DNA of 6,201 nucleotides from an uncultured Ruminococcus sp. (GTDB taxonomy: Bacteria; Bacillota; Clostridia; Oscillospirales; CAG-272): NCBI GenBank assembly GCA_902803255.1, contig CADCPG010000043.1, forward strand, positions 1 to 6,201. Reading direction: 5' to 3'. Shown piece by piece: positions 1 through 5,091 of the stretch (positions are counted from its first letter, which is position 1; each line of letters begins with the position of its first letter). The position numbers and the translations under genes are program-made. The notes beneath the pieces were generated by a model that was not told the origin of the DNA, made no database searches, and saw nothing but the letters and a program-made list of their open reading frames with translations.

Positions 1-128
1 AATTCCGCCAGACGGTGACTGTCAAGGGGTACGATTTCTTCATATTCACCTATACGTCCACCGAAGAGGACTTCGACTCGCATCTCGAGGACGTTGAGTC
101 GATACTGACGTACATCTCGTTCAAATGA
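1..128 (+). CDS. C-terminal fragment of an unidentified protein, 5' end outside the window
   Basis: An open frame enters from the left edge (first full codon at position 3) and ends at TGA 126-128, giving 41 residues that begin FRQTVTVKGYDFF and end SILTYISFK. The piece reads as two beta strands (VTVKGYDFFIFTYTS) followed by an acidic amphipathic helix (residues about 21-36) and a last short strand. That pattern resembles the end of small alpha/beta domains such as the PsbP/DcrB-like fold of many Gram-positive lipoproteins, but this is a shape impression, not an identification. The stop overlaps the ATG of the cysteine desulfurase gene as ATGA, so the two genes are probably co-transcribed and translationally coupled. 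Function is unknown from the part visible here. Confidence 0.7.
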   Translation, partial: FRQTVTVKGYDFFIFTYTSTEEDFDSHLEDVESILTYISFK

Positions 129-1330
129 ACGGAGCCGCGACAGAAAAGGAGAGGCGCGAAGTCTATCTCGACAACAGCGCGACGACCGCTCTCTCGCCAG
201 CCGCCGCGGCGGCCGTGCGCGACGCGTGCGCCGTATACGCCAACCCTTCGTCATCGCACGCCGCCGGAGTCGCCGCGGCGAGGCTGCTCGCCGACTCCAG
301 GGCGAAGCTGCTCCGCGCCGCCGCGGGCGGGGAGATACCGCCCGCCGGCGAGCTCGCCGTATTCACCGGCTCGGGCAGCGAGGCGAACAACCTCGCGATC
401 GCCGGCGCGGGAATGAAGAAGCGGCATTTCGATTCTAACAGGATAATCATAACCGATTCCGAGCACCCGTCGGTGGCGAACACGGCGGCAAGGCTCTCCG
501 AATTCGGCTTCGAGACGGCGGAGATACCCACCCGCGGTGGCGTGATCGACAGGGAGGTCCTCAGATCGGAACTGAAGCGCGGAGCCGCTATCGTCTCTCT
601 CATGCTCGTCAACAACGAGACGGGTGCGAGATACGACATTGAGGACATCGCGGCTGAGGTGCGAAAGCTCGCCCCGTCCGCCTTCCTCCACTGCGACGCC
701 GTTCAGGGATTTACGCGCACGGCGCTGCCGCTGTCCTGCGTCGACGCCGTATCGGTGAGCGCGCACAAGATCCACGGTCCCAAGGGCGTCGGATGCCTTT
801 TCGTCGCGCCTTCGGTGATAAGTAAAAAGCTCCTCTCCCCGGTGATCTTCGGGGGAGGACAGGAGTCGGGACTGCGCTCGGGCACCGAGAACGTGCCCGG
901 CATCGCCGGATTCGCGGCGGCCGCGGCGGAAGCCGCGGAGAACGCCGTGAGCGACGGAAAAAGGCTGTCGGAGCTGAACGCACAGCTGATCTGTGGCGTG
1001 ACGGCAGCCGGCGCGAGGGCGAATCTCCCTCCGCGGCGCGTCGACCACATACTCAGCGTGACGCTCCCCGGGATCCGCAGCCAGACGATGCTCAACTTCC
1101 TTTCGGACCGCGGTATATACGTCTCGGCGGGATCCGCCTGTTCGTCGAAGGACCGGAAGATCAGCCGCGCGCTGAAGGCGTTCGGCCTTCCCGACGAAGA
1201 GGCCGAATGCACGGTAAGGGTGAGCCTGTCGGCGTACAATACCGAAGAGGATGTCTCGGACTTCCTCGCGGCGATGAAAGCCGGGATCTCCTCTCTGCTG
1301 CGCATGAGAGTGAAGCACAGGTGGTTCTGA
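125..1330 (+). CDS. Cysteine desulfurase, NifS/IscS-like, PLP-dependent class V aminotransferase fold
   Basis: This 401-residue cytosolic enzyme should convert L-cysteine to L-alanine and pass the sulfur as a persulfide to Fe-S cluster scaffolds or to tRNA-thiolation enzymes. Family landmarks appear in order: YLDNSATT near the N-terminus (residues 14-21), the cofactor-stacking histidine in SEHPSV (H114), NNETG (163-167), the PLP-contacting D191 and Q194 in CDAVQG, the Schiff-base lysine K215 in SAHKIHGPKG, GGGQESGLRSGTENV (243-257), and the catalytic cysteine C339 in SAGSACSS. The length is normal for the family. The ATG at 125 overlaps the upstream stop as ATGA and has no Shine-Dalgarno of its own, which suggests translational coupling. 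A strong AAAGGAG lies inside the gene at about 145-151, but the codon at the usual family start point is GTC, so I kept the ATG. In many Clostridia thiI follows such a gene; here the next gene is convergent, so the sulfur acceptor is not evident. Confidence 0.95.
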   Translation: MNGAATEKERREVYLDNSATTALSPAAAAAVRDACAVYANPSSSHAAGVAAARLLADSRAKLLRAAAGGEIPPAGELAVFTGSGSEANNLAIAGAGMKKRHFDSNRIIITDSEHPSVANTAARLSEFGFETAEIPTRGGVIDREVLRSELKRGAAIVSLMLVNNETGARYDIEDIAAEVRKLAPSAFLHCDAVQGFTRTALPLSCVDAVSVSAHKIHGPKGVGCLFVAPSVISKKLLSPVIFGGGQESGLRSGTENVPGIAGFAAAAAEAAENAVSDGKRLSELNAQLICGVTAAGARANLPPRRVDHILSVTLPGIRSQTMLNFLSDRGIYVSAGSACSSKDRKISRALKAFGLPDEEAECTVRVSLSAYNTEEDVSDFLAAMKAGISSLLRMRVKHRWF

Positions 1331-1435
1331 ATACGAGGATATTCGAGCTCAGGCGCCGGGGCGTCAGCCGTGCGCCGGGAGTGACTGTTCCGTCGTTCGT
1401 CCGGAGGGCGTGTGAACGTCAGTGATCCGAAATAT

Positions 1436-1471
1436 AAAAAGGCCGATGTGACCGTCAGGGTCGCAAAGGCC
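1436..1471 (-). terminator. Probable intrinsic terminator between convergent genes
   Basis: Between the convergent desulfurase and lipoprotein genes, an imperfect hairpin pairs GGCC 1441-1444 with GGCC 1468-1471 and, after a mismatched internal loop, GACC 1450-1453 with GGTC 1459-1462. Read on the - strand it is followed at once by TTTTTATATTT, so it should end the lipoprotein transcript. On the + strand it is followed by ATTTATTATATT, so it may also stop the desulfurase transcript, less efficiently. The internal mismatches make it moderate in strength. The rest of the 180-base gap (1331-1510) shows no credible gene. Confidence 0.6.
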
Positions 1472-1510
1472 ATTTATTATATTGCCGCGGAGCACGTTCC
1501 CGCACGTCAG

Positions 1511-2701
1511 TCATTCCGCCGGTCTGTAGGTGACCCTGGCGAGCCTGTATACGGCGTCGGCGACCTTTTCGGTCAGCGCCTGCCGCTTGAGGTATCCGCT
1601 TCCGTACTGATTCGTGAAATAGGATTCTATCTCCTCGACGGTATAGCTGGCGCCCGAGCGGTTGTAGTAGTCTACGATCGACTGGATATACTCCCTGTAG
1701 GTCTCCTCGGTGATCTTTATCCCCTCGCCGGCGGCGACGCTGTAGAGTATCAGGTCGGACTTTACGTTTTTCTCGGCCTGTTCGCGTATCGCGGTGTCGT
1801 CGAGGCCGTTGGCCACGAGAAGAGCCTCGTAATCCATGTTGTAAAACTCGGCCATCGAGGCGTAATACGCCTTCGACGTCTCGTAATAGTGGTCGAACTG
1901 CTGCTTCGGCAGCTCTATCACCTCGGCTTTTTTGTCGAGGGCGTCGAATATGCCGGAATAGACGTTCTCGAATTCCAGGAACTGCTCCTGAGTCGCCAGA
2001 TATTCCTTGAAATATGTCCTGTAGTCGGCCGCGGTCGTGTATTTGCCCTCGCTAAGCGTATCAGCCAGCGCGTCGGTCAGCTCGCAGACACAGATGCCGT
2101 GGACATTTATTTTGAAAACGGTCTCCTTGCCGGCCAGAGACGCGGCGTGGTAGTCCGCGGGGAAGGTAACTCTGACGTCGGTCTCGGCGCCCGCTTCGGC
2201 TCCGACGATGCCCGAGGCGAATCCGGGAATGAATCCGCTCTTTTCGTCGTCGAGCAGGATCGTCGCCTTGTCCGAGCTGCCGCCCTGAAAGGGTTCGCCG
2301 TCGAGGTAGCCGGTATAGCTGATCTCGGCCCAGTCGCCCGCTTCGGCCCTGCCGGTCGTGCGGAGAGTGTAGTGGCCGTAGTAGACCATGAGACCTTCGA
2401 GCTCCTCCTCGGTGATCTCGTCGGTGATCTCGCGCCGCTCGTACGTCGACGTGAGCTCGAGTCCCTTGTAGTCGAGCTTTATGTACTTCGAGAGGTCCTC
2501 GTTCTCGAGGTCCATCGGCGGATAGAGTTCCGCGGAAGGGGAGGCCGTCGTCTCAGGGGCGGATGTCGACGGAGCCGGAGCTGATGTCGACGGGGGAGAG
2601 GTGATGCCGAACTTCCCGAAGATCTCCGACGGGGAGCATGAGGCGAGCGTGAGCGCGCACACCGCGAGCGCGGAGGCCGCGGCGATGATTCTGTTTTTCA
2701 T
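1511..2701 (-). CDS. Lipoprotein with FKBP/trigger-factor-type peptidyl-prolyl isomerase domain
   Basis: This 396-residue protein has a lipoprotein signal peptide: basic MKNR, a hydrophobic run to about residue 20, and lipobox LASC with the lipidated cysteine at C22. A Ser/Thr/Pro-rich spacer (about 34-57) leads to an FKBP-type domain (about 121-203) with GDWAEISYTGYLDG, a GFIPGFASGIVGAEAGAE segment and VTFPADYHA, matching the trigger-factor PPIase layout. A long, probably helical C-terminal part (204-396), rich in Tyr, Glu and Lys, resembles the trigger-factor/SurA-like chaperone region. The ribosome-docking N-terminal domain of cytosolic trigger factor is absent. It probably catalyses proline isomerisation or holds unfolded exported proteins at the outer face of the membrane; this role is inferred. 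Only a weak ribosome-binding site (GGAAAA) precedes the ATG at 2701. A strong hairpin separates it from rpmF, and I see no convincing promoter of its own. Catalytic activity cannot be judged from sequence alone. Confidence 0.9.
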   Translation of the reverse strand: MKNRIIAAASALAVCALTLASCSPSEIFGKFGITSPPSTSAPAPSTSAPETTASPSAELYPPMDLENEDLSKYIKLDYKGLELTSTYERREITDEITEEELEGLMVYYGHYTLRTTGRAEAGDWAEISYTGYLDGEPFQGGSSDKATILLDDEKSGFIPGFASGIVGAEAGAETDVRVTFPADYHAASLAGKETVFKINVHGICVCELTDALADTLSEGKYTTAADYRTYFKEYLATQEQFLEFENVYSGIFDALDKKAEVIELPKQQFDHYYETSKAYYASMAEFYNMDYEALLVANGLDDTAIREQAEKNVKSDLILYSVAAGEGIKITEETYREYIQSIVDYYNRSGASYTVEEIESYFTNQYGSGYLKRQALTEKVADAVYRLARVTYRPAE

Positions 2702-2728
2702 CTTTTTCCAGTAATGTTGTGAGGGTCG

Positions 2729-2768
2729 AAAATACCGCGTTACGGCATCGGCCGGTAACGCGGTATTT
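2729..2768 (-). terminator. Strong hairpin downstream of rpmF, likely intrinsic terminator
   Basis: A perfect 14-bp inverted repeat pairs 2730-2743 (AAATACCGCGTTAC) with 2755-2768. The 11-base interval can add three more GC pairs (2744-2746 with 2751-2753) around an ATCG tetraloop. On the - strand the stem ends in TATTTTC, giving a short U-rich 3' edge, and it lies 68 bases after the rpmF stop. It is therefore the likely end of the yceD-rpmF transcript. The T tract is short and partly paired, so some read-through into the lipoprotein gene 29 bases beyond is plausible. Confidence 0.65.
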
Positions 2769-2779
2769 CTGTCCGGACG

Positions 2780-2802
2780 GCCGCGCGGGGCTGCCGCGCG
2801 GC
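2780..2802. repeat. GC-only inverted repeat, possible stem-loop
   Basis: GCCGCGCGG at 2780-2788 pairs perfectly with CCGCGCGGC at 2794-2802 around the five-base loop GGCTG, a 9-bp all-GC stem. It lies between the rpmF stop and the main hairpin. There is no T tract on either side, so it is not an intrinsic terminator by itself. It could protect the 3' end of the rpmF mRNA from exonucleases. Confidence 0.5.
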
Positions 2803-2810
2803 GTTGACCG

Positions 2811-2841
2811 GTCAGTCAGTCAGTCAGTCAGTCAGTCAGTC
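2811..2841. repeat. Tetranucleotide microsatellite (GTCA)n
   Basis: There are 31 bases of perfect GTCA repeat, 7.75 units, reading GACT/TGAC on the coding strand of rpmF. Its first two codons there are the last residue of L32 (GAC, Asp66) and the stop TGA at 2838-2836. The remaining units lie downstream. Because TGA recurs every four bases, all three frames of the - strand are stopped several times. Copy-number change by slippage should leave the L32 protein unchanged. Confidence 0.95.
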
Positions 2842-3036
2842 GTTCTTTTTGGCGTCGTCCTTGACGTTGACTATTTCCTTGCCGTCGTACATGCCGCATT
2901 CGGGGCATACGCGGTGGGCTTTGATGAGCGCGCCGCAATTCGGGCACTTTACAAGGCTCGGGGCTTTGAGCTTCCAGGTGCTGGATCTTCTCTTGTCTCT
3001 GCGCGCCTGGGACGATTTTCTCTTCGGTACAGCCAT
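2836..3036 (-). CDS. rpmF: 50S ribosomal protein L32 (bL32), zinc-ribbon form
   Basis: This is a 66-residue protein starting MAVPKRKSS, the hallmark of bL32, followed by a basic Arg/Lys/Ser region and WKLKAP. Two CxxC pairs, C31/C34 (CPNCG) and C44/C47 (CPECG), form the zinc-binding ribbon, so this is the zinc-containing (C+) paralogue type rather than the cysteine-less version some bacteria use under zinc shortage. It is a few residues longer than typical bL32 because of an acidic and lysine-rich tail (KDDAKKND). A strong AGGAGG lies 9 bases before the ATG. It follows yceD by 67 bases on the same strand, the classic yceD-rpmF pair. In many bacteria plsX and other fatty-acid genes come next; here there is a hairpin and a lipoprotein gene instead. 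Confidence 0.97.
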   Translation of the reverse strand: MAVPKRKSSQARRDKRRSSTWKLKAPSLVKCPNCGALIKAHRVCPECGMYDGKEIVNVKDDAKKND

Positions 3037-3045
3037 GTTCTGTTA

Positions 3046-3051
3046 CCTCCT
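3046..3051 (-). promoter_or_regulatory. Ribosome-binding site of rpmF
   Basis: The - strand reads AGGAGG followed by TAACAGAAC and the ATG of rpmF. It is a full anti-16S match with 9-base spacing, and it confirms the short bL32 start. Confidence 0.9.
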
Positions 3052-3084
3052 GTATTCACTGATATTTTAATAAACAAACGGTTT

Positions 3085-3099
3085 GCCTGCCGCGCAGGC
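3085..3099 (-). other. Small intercistronic hairpin between yceD and rpmF
   Basis: GCCTGC 3085-3090 and GCAGGC 3094-3099 form a 6-bp GC-rich stem with a three-base loop, starting 4 bases after the yceD stop codon. On the - strand it is followed by AAACCGTTTGTTTATT, which is not a clean T tract. It could be a weak attenuator, an mRNA-processing or stabilising element, or of no consequence. I see no good separate promoter for rpmF in the remaining gap. Confidence 0.4.
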
Positions 3100-3103
3100 G
3101 GTT

Positions 3104-3622
3104 TCATTCGTCGGGGAAGAGGCCCTTCAGGGCGTCCCACCTCGGGTCGGTCTCCGGTTTCCCTCCGCAGTCGCATCTGCCGTCGGGCCCGAGCTTCTTT
3201 CCGCAGAACCGGCAGAGGCCGGGACAGTCGTCGGAGCAGAGGAGTATCATCGGGAATTCGGTGTAGACCGGTTCCGAGACGGCTTCGTCGAGATCGAGCA
3301 TGCCGCCCTCGGTCTTCAGGTATTCCTCGCTGTTCTCCTCGATGACCTCGTCGGACACCGAGCGGTCGGCGACGACCGTGCGGTCGAATTCGAACTCCAG
3401 AGTCCGTTCGACCGGGTCGAGGCATCTGGCGCAGAAGCCGCGGTAGGGGACCGATACCGAAGACGTGAGCCTTATGTATCCCCCCGAGTTTACGATCCTG
3501 CCCTTTATGCGCGCTCCGGGAAGAAGTTCGTAGTCATCGGGGGCCGCGGCGGGGACCGTCGCGGCGTCGATGTCGATCTCTGCGGTCTCTCCTCTGAGCA
3601 GCGGATTGATATCGATGATCAT
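3104..3622 (-). CDS. yceD: YceD family (DUF177) protein, ribosome-biogenesis associated
   Basis: This is a 172-residue cytosolic protein. The N-terminal half is mostly beta and carries the CARC pair (C64, C67) followed by the conserved LDPVE segment. The acidic middle (about 91-120) leads to the family-specific cysteine-rich tail: C129, C133, C137, C140, C150 and C152 within LCSDDCPGLCRFCG and GRCDC, then DPRWDALKGL. The extra C-terminal cysteines suggest metal binding, as usual for Gram-positive members. YceD proteins are linked to 23S rRNA accumulation and large-subunit assembly, and the gene nearly always sits directly before rpmF, as here. The start ATG at 3622 has AGGAGG 5 bases upstream. 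A perfect-consensus promoter lies 56-84 bases before the start, so yceD-rpmF should be highly expressed. The molecular mechanism of the family is not well established. Confidence 0.95.
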   Translation of the reverse strand: MIIDINPLLRGETAEIDIDAATVPAAAPDDYELLPGARIKGRIVNSGGYIRLTSSVSVPYRGFCARCLDPVERTLEFEFDRTVVADRSVSDEVIEENSEEYLKTEGGMLDLDEAVSEPVYTEFPMILLCSDDCPGLCRFCGKKLGPDGRCDCGGKPETDPRWDALKGLFPDE

Positions 3623-3627
3623 TCAGA

Positions 3628-3633
3628 CCTCCT
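3628..3633 (-). promoter_or_regulatory. Ribosome-binding site of yceD
   Basis: The - strand reads AGGAGG then TCTGA and the ATG of yceD. The 5-base spacing is short but functional, and it supports the chosen start. Confidence 0.85.
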
Positions 3634-3677
3634 CCGCCTCCGCATAAGCGCGGCAGGGTCGAAAAGCAACAGCAATT

Positions 3678-3706
3678 ATTATAACTCCGTGCGCGAAAAA
3701 TGTCAA
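3678..3706 (-). promoter_or_regulatory. Perfect-consensus sigma-70/sigma-A promoter for yceD-rpmF
   Basis: On the - strand TTGACA (3706-3701) and TATAAT (3683-3678) are separated by exactly 17 bases, so both hexamers and the spacing match the housekeeping consensus without a mismatch. Transcription should begin near 3671, giving a leader of roughly 48 bases before the yceD ATG. The ackA stop codon TGA (3705-3703) lies inside the -35 box. This predicts strong, growth-linked transcription of a ribosomal-protein operon. Confidence 0.9.
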
Positions 3707-3717
3707 TGTTTTTTCGC
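3693..3717. repeat. Inverted repeat around the yceD -35 box
   Basis: GCGAAAAA at 3693-3700 is the reverse complement of TTTTTCGC at 3710-3717, with the nine intervening bases holding most of the -35 hexamer and the ackA stop codon. As RNA it could fold after the last ackA codons, but no T tract follows on the - strand, so it is not a standard terminator. As DNA it has the geometry of an operator. No specific regulator is recognisable. Confidence 0.5.
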
Positions 3718-4935
3718 CGTGAGCCTTTCGGTATCCTGGCAGATCACCTTTTCCTCGTCGGTCGGGATGACGTAAACGAGCACTTTCGAGTCCTCGGCAG
3801 AGATCTTGATGATGTCGGGCTGGCGGAAGGCCTTGAGGTTCATGACGGGGTCGATCTTTATGCCGAAGTAGTCCATGTCGGCGCAGACGATCTCGCGCAG
3901 GCGGGGGTTGTTCTCGCCGAGTCCGGCGGTGAAGACGACGGCGTCGAGGCCGTCCATGATCGCGGCGTATCCGCCGATATACTTCTTGATCTGATGCTTG
4001 AGCATATCGACGGCCAGGTTGCACTTCCCGTACATCGGGTCAGAGGGGCCTTTCGCTATGACGTCCTCAAGGTCGCGGGAGTCGGAAGAGAAGCCCTCGG
4101 TGAGGCCGATGTAGCCGCACTGCTTGTTCATGTATCTGTCGACTTCGTCGGGAGTCATGTTCTTTTTCTTCATGATGTAGGGGACGATGGCGGGGTCGAT
4201 GTCTCCGCATCTCGTTCCCATCAGCACGCCGGCGAGAGGCGTAAAGCCCATGGAGGTGTCGATCACCTTTCCGTCCTTGACGGCCGAGATCGACGAACCG
4301 TTGCCGATGTGGCAGGTCACTATCTTCGTGCCCTCGGCCTTTCCGCCCATGATGCGGATCATCTCGCCGGATACGTAGCGGTGCGACGTTCCGTGAGCGC
4401 CGTAGCGTCTGATGTGGTATTTCTCGTACATGTCGTACGAGAGGGCGTACATATATGCCTCGGGAGGCATGGTCTGATGGAACGCGGTGTCGAATACGAG
4501 CACTCCGGGAACGCCGGGCATTACCTCGCGGCAGCCGTAGATGGCCTGGAGGTGAGCTCCGGTGTGCAGAGGAGCGAAGTCGTGGCATTTTTCGAGCTTG
4601 GCGATGACCTCGTCGGTGATGAGGACCGACTCGGAGAAGTAGTATCCGCCGTGAACTATGCGGTGGCCGACTGCCTCGATCTCGCTCATGTCGGAGATGA
4701 CGCCCTCTTTTTTGTCGGTCAGCTTGGCGATGACGAGCCTTATGGCGTCGGTGTGGGTGGGGATGGCAAGCTCTGTCTTGGTGCGGTTGCCCGTCTGCAG
4801 GTTCCGGTGGTCGAGAACGCCGACGCTCTCGCCGATGCGTTCGCAAATGCCCTTGGCCGATACGCTGTAGTCGGACGTATCGAAGAGCTGGTACTTGAGT
4901 GAGCTGGAACCCGCGTTGACAACGAGAATCTTCAT
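3703..4935 (-). CDS. ackA: Acetate kinase
   Basis: This 410-residue cytosolic enzyme interconverts acetyl phosphate + ADP and acetate + ATP, the ATP-yielding last step of acetate fermentation, normally paired with phosphotransacetylase. ASKHA-fold motifs are in order: MKILVVNAGSSSLKYQLF (N7, S10, S12, K14), GHRIVHGG (R92), H124, VFDTAFHQTMP (D149), YGAHGTSHRYV (H181), CHIGNGSSISAV (H209, N212), MGTRCGDIDP (R242), FTAGLGENNPRLRE and PTDEE (E394). These match the residues known to bind substrate and stabilise the transition state in characterised acetate kinases. The frame stays open 50 codons upstream, but that extension has no homology and crosses the promoter. The MKIL start fits the family and has GGAGG 10 bases before it. 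No pta gene is visible here. The gene has its own promoter and a structured leader, and its stop lies within the next promoter. Confidence 0.98.
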   Translation of the reverse strand: MKILVVNAGSSSLKYQLFDTSDYSVSAKGICERIGESVGVLDHRNLQTGNRTKTELAIPTHTDAIRLVIAKLTDKKEGVISDMSEIEAVGHRIVHGGYYFSESVLITDEVIAKLEKCHDFAPLHTGAHLQAIYGCREVMPGVPGVLVFDTAFHQTMPPEAYMYALSYDMYEKYHIRRYGAHGTSHRYVSGEMIRIMGGKAEGTKIVTCHIGNGSSISAVKDGKVIDTSMGFTPLAGVLMGTRCGDIDPAIVPYIMKKKNMTPDEVDRYMNKQCGYIGLTEGFSSDSRDLEDVIAKGPSDPMYGKCNLAVDMLKHQIKKYIGGYAAIMDGLDAVVFTAGLGENNPRLREIVCADMDYFGIKIDPVMNLKAFRQPDIIKISAEDSKVLVYVIPTDEEKVICQDTERLTAKKH

Positions 4936-5050
4936 AAAAACATGTCCTCCGTTAATTGTTCCGGGCCGCGATCCGGCCGGATGTCGCCCCCCCTCACCGG
5001 GGGATGACGCCTCTGCCGCGGCCGGCGGCCGCCTGATTGTGTATACAAAC
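4936..5050 (-). promoter_or_regulatory. Structured 5' leader of ackA
   Basis: From the predicted start of transcription near 5050 to the ackA ATG there are about 115 bases, unusually GC-rich between 4961 and 5034. They can form at least three hairpins: GCGGC/GCCGC at about 5018-5032; a stem pairing 4983-4991 with 4999-5008 (GTC/GAC plus five C-G pairs, loop CCTCACC); and GGCC/GGCC at about 4964-4978. The ribosome-binding site lies in the unstructured A/T-rich end. No known riboswitch is recognised. Confidence 0.45.
4946..4950 (-). promoter_or_regulatory. Ribosome-binding site that fixes the ackA start
   Basis: The - strand reads GGAGG, then ACATGTTTTT, then the ATG of MKILVVN. The 10-base spacing is slightly long. 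The ATG inside the spacer is out of frame, only 2 bases from GGAGG, and stops after three codons, so it is not the start. Confidence 0.8.
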
Positions 5051-5056
5051 CAATAA

Positions 5057-5085
5057 ATTATACTACAAACTGTATCAAATTGCAA
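5057..5085 (-). promoter_or_regulatory. Sigma-70/sigma-A promoter of ackA
   Basis: On the - strand TTGCAA (5085-5080, four of six consensus bases) and a perfect TATAAT (5062-5057) are separated by 17 bases, in an A/T-rich island of an otherwise GC-rich region. The -35 box starts 6 bases after the tmcAL stop codon. Two copies of GTTTGTA (- strand 5070-5064 and 5050-5044), 20 bases apart, flank the -10 box. No terminator is seen between tmcAL and this promoter, so ackA may also receive read-through. Confidence 0.85.
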
Positions 5086-5091
5086 GTGTTT

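Noticed and set aside
1321..1425. Possible small gene on the + strand running past the desulfurase stop (GTG start, 34 codons)
   Set aside because: It has no ribosome-binding site, starts inside the desulfurase gene and gives an Arg/Val-rich sequence with no recognisable motif; it is more likely the noncoding end before the terminator.
1412..2584. Long + strand open frame (390 codons) opposite the lipoprotein gene
   Set aside because: It is the antisense shadow of a GC-rich gene; the - strand product has a signal peptide, PPIase motifs and sensible composition, while this one is a low-complexity Val/Arg/Leu mix without motifs.
2811..2841. GTCA repeat as a phase-variation switch for L32
   Set aside because: The stop codon lies in the first unit on the coding side, so slippage downstream cannot change the reading frame of rpmF.
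2804..3070. + strand frame with a repeated VSQS peptide
   Set aside because: The peptide repeat is just the GTCA microsatellite translated; the frame is antisense to rpmF.
3693..3717. Intrinsic terminator of ackA
   Set aside because: The stem is A/T-rich, its T run is inside the stem rather than after it, and the - strand continues with GCACGG.
3700..4902. Long + strand open frame (400 codons) opposite ackA
   Set aside because: It mirrors ackA codons in a GC-rich genome; the - strand carries every acetate kinase motif.
4932..4943. ATG TTT TTA TGA micro-frame overlapping the ackA start
   Set aside because: Its ATG is only 2 bases from GGAGG, too close for efficient initiation, and three codons overlapping as ATGA is readily explained by chance.
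4936..5085. 50-codon N-terminal extension of ackA
   Set aside because: The frame stays open, but the extension crosses the TATAAT/TTGCAA promoter, has no conserved sequence and lacks a ribosome-binding site; MKILVVNAGSSS is the family start.
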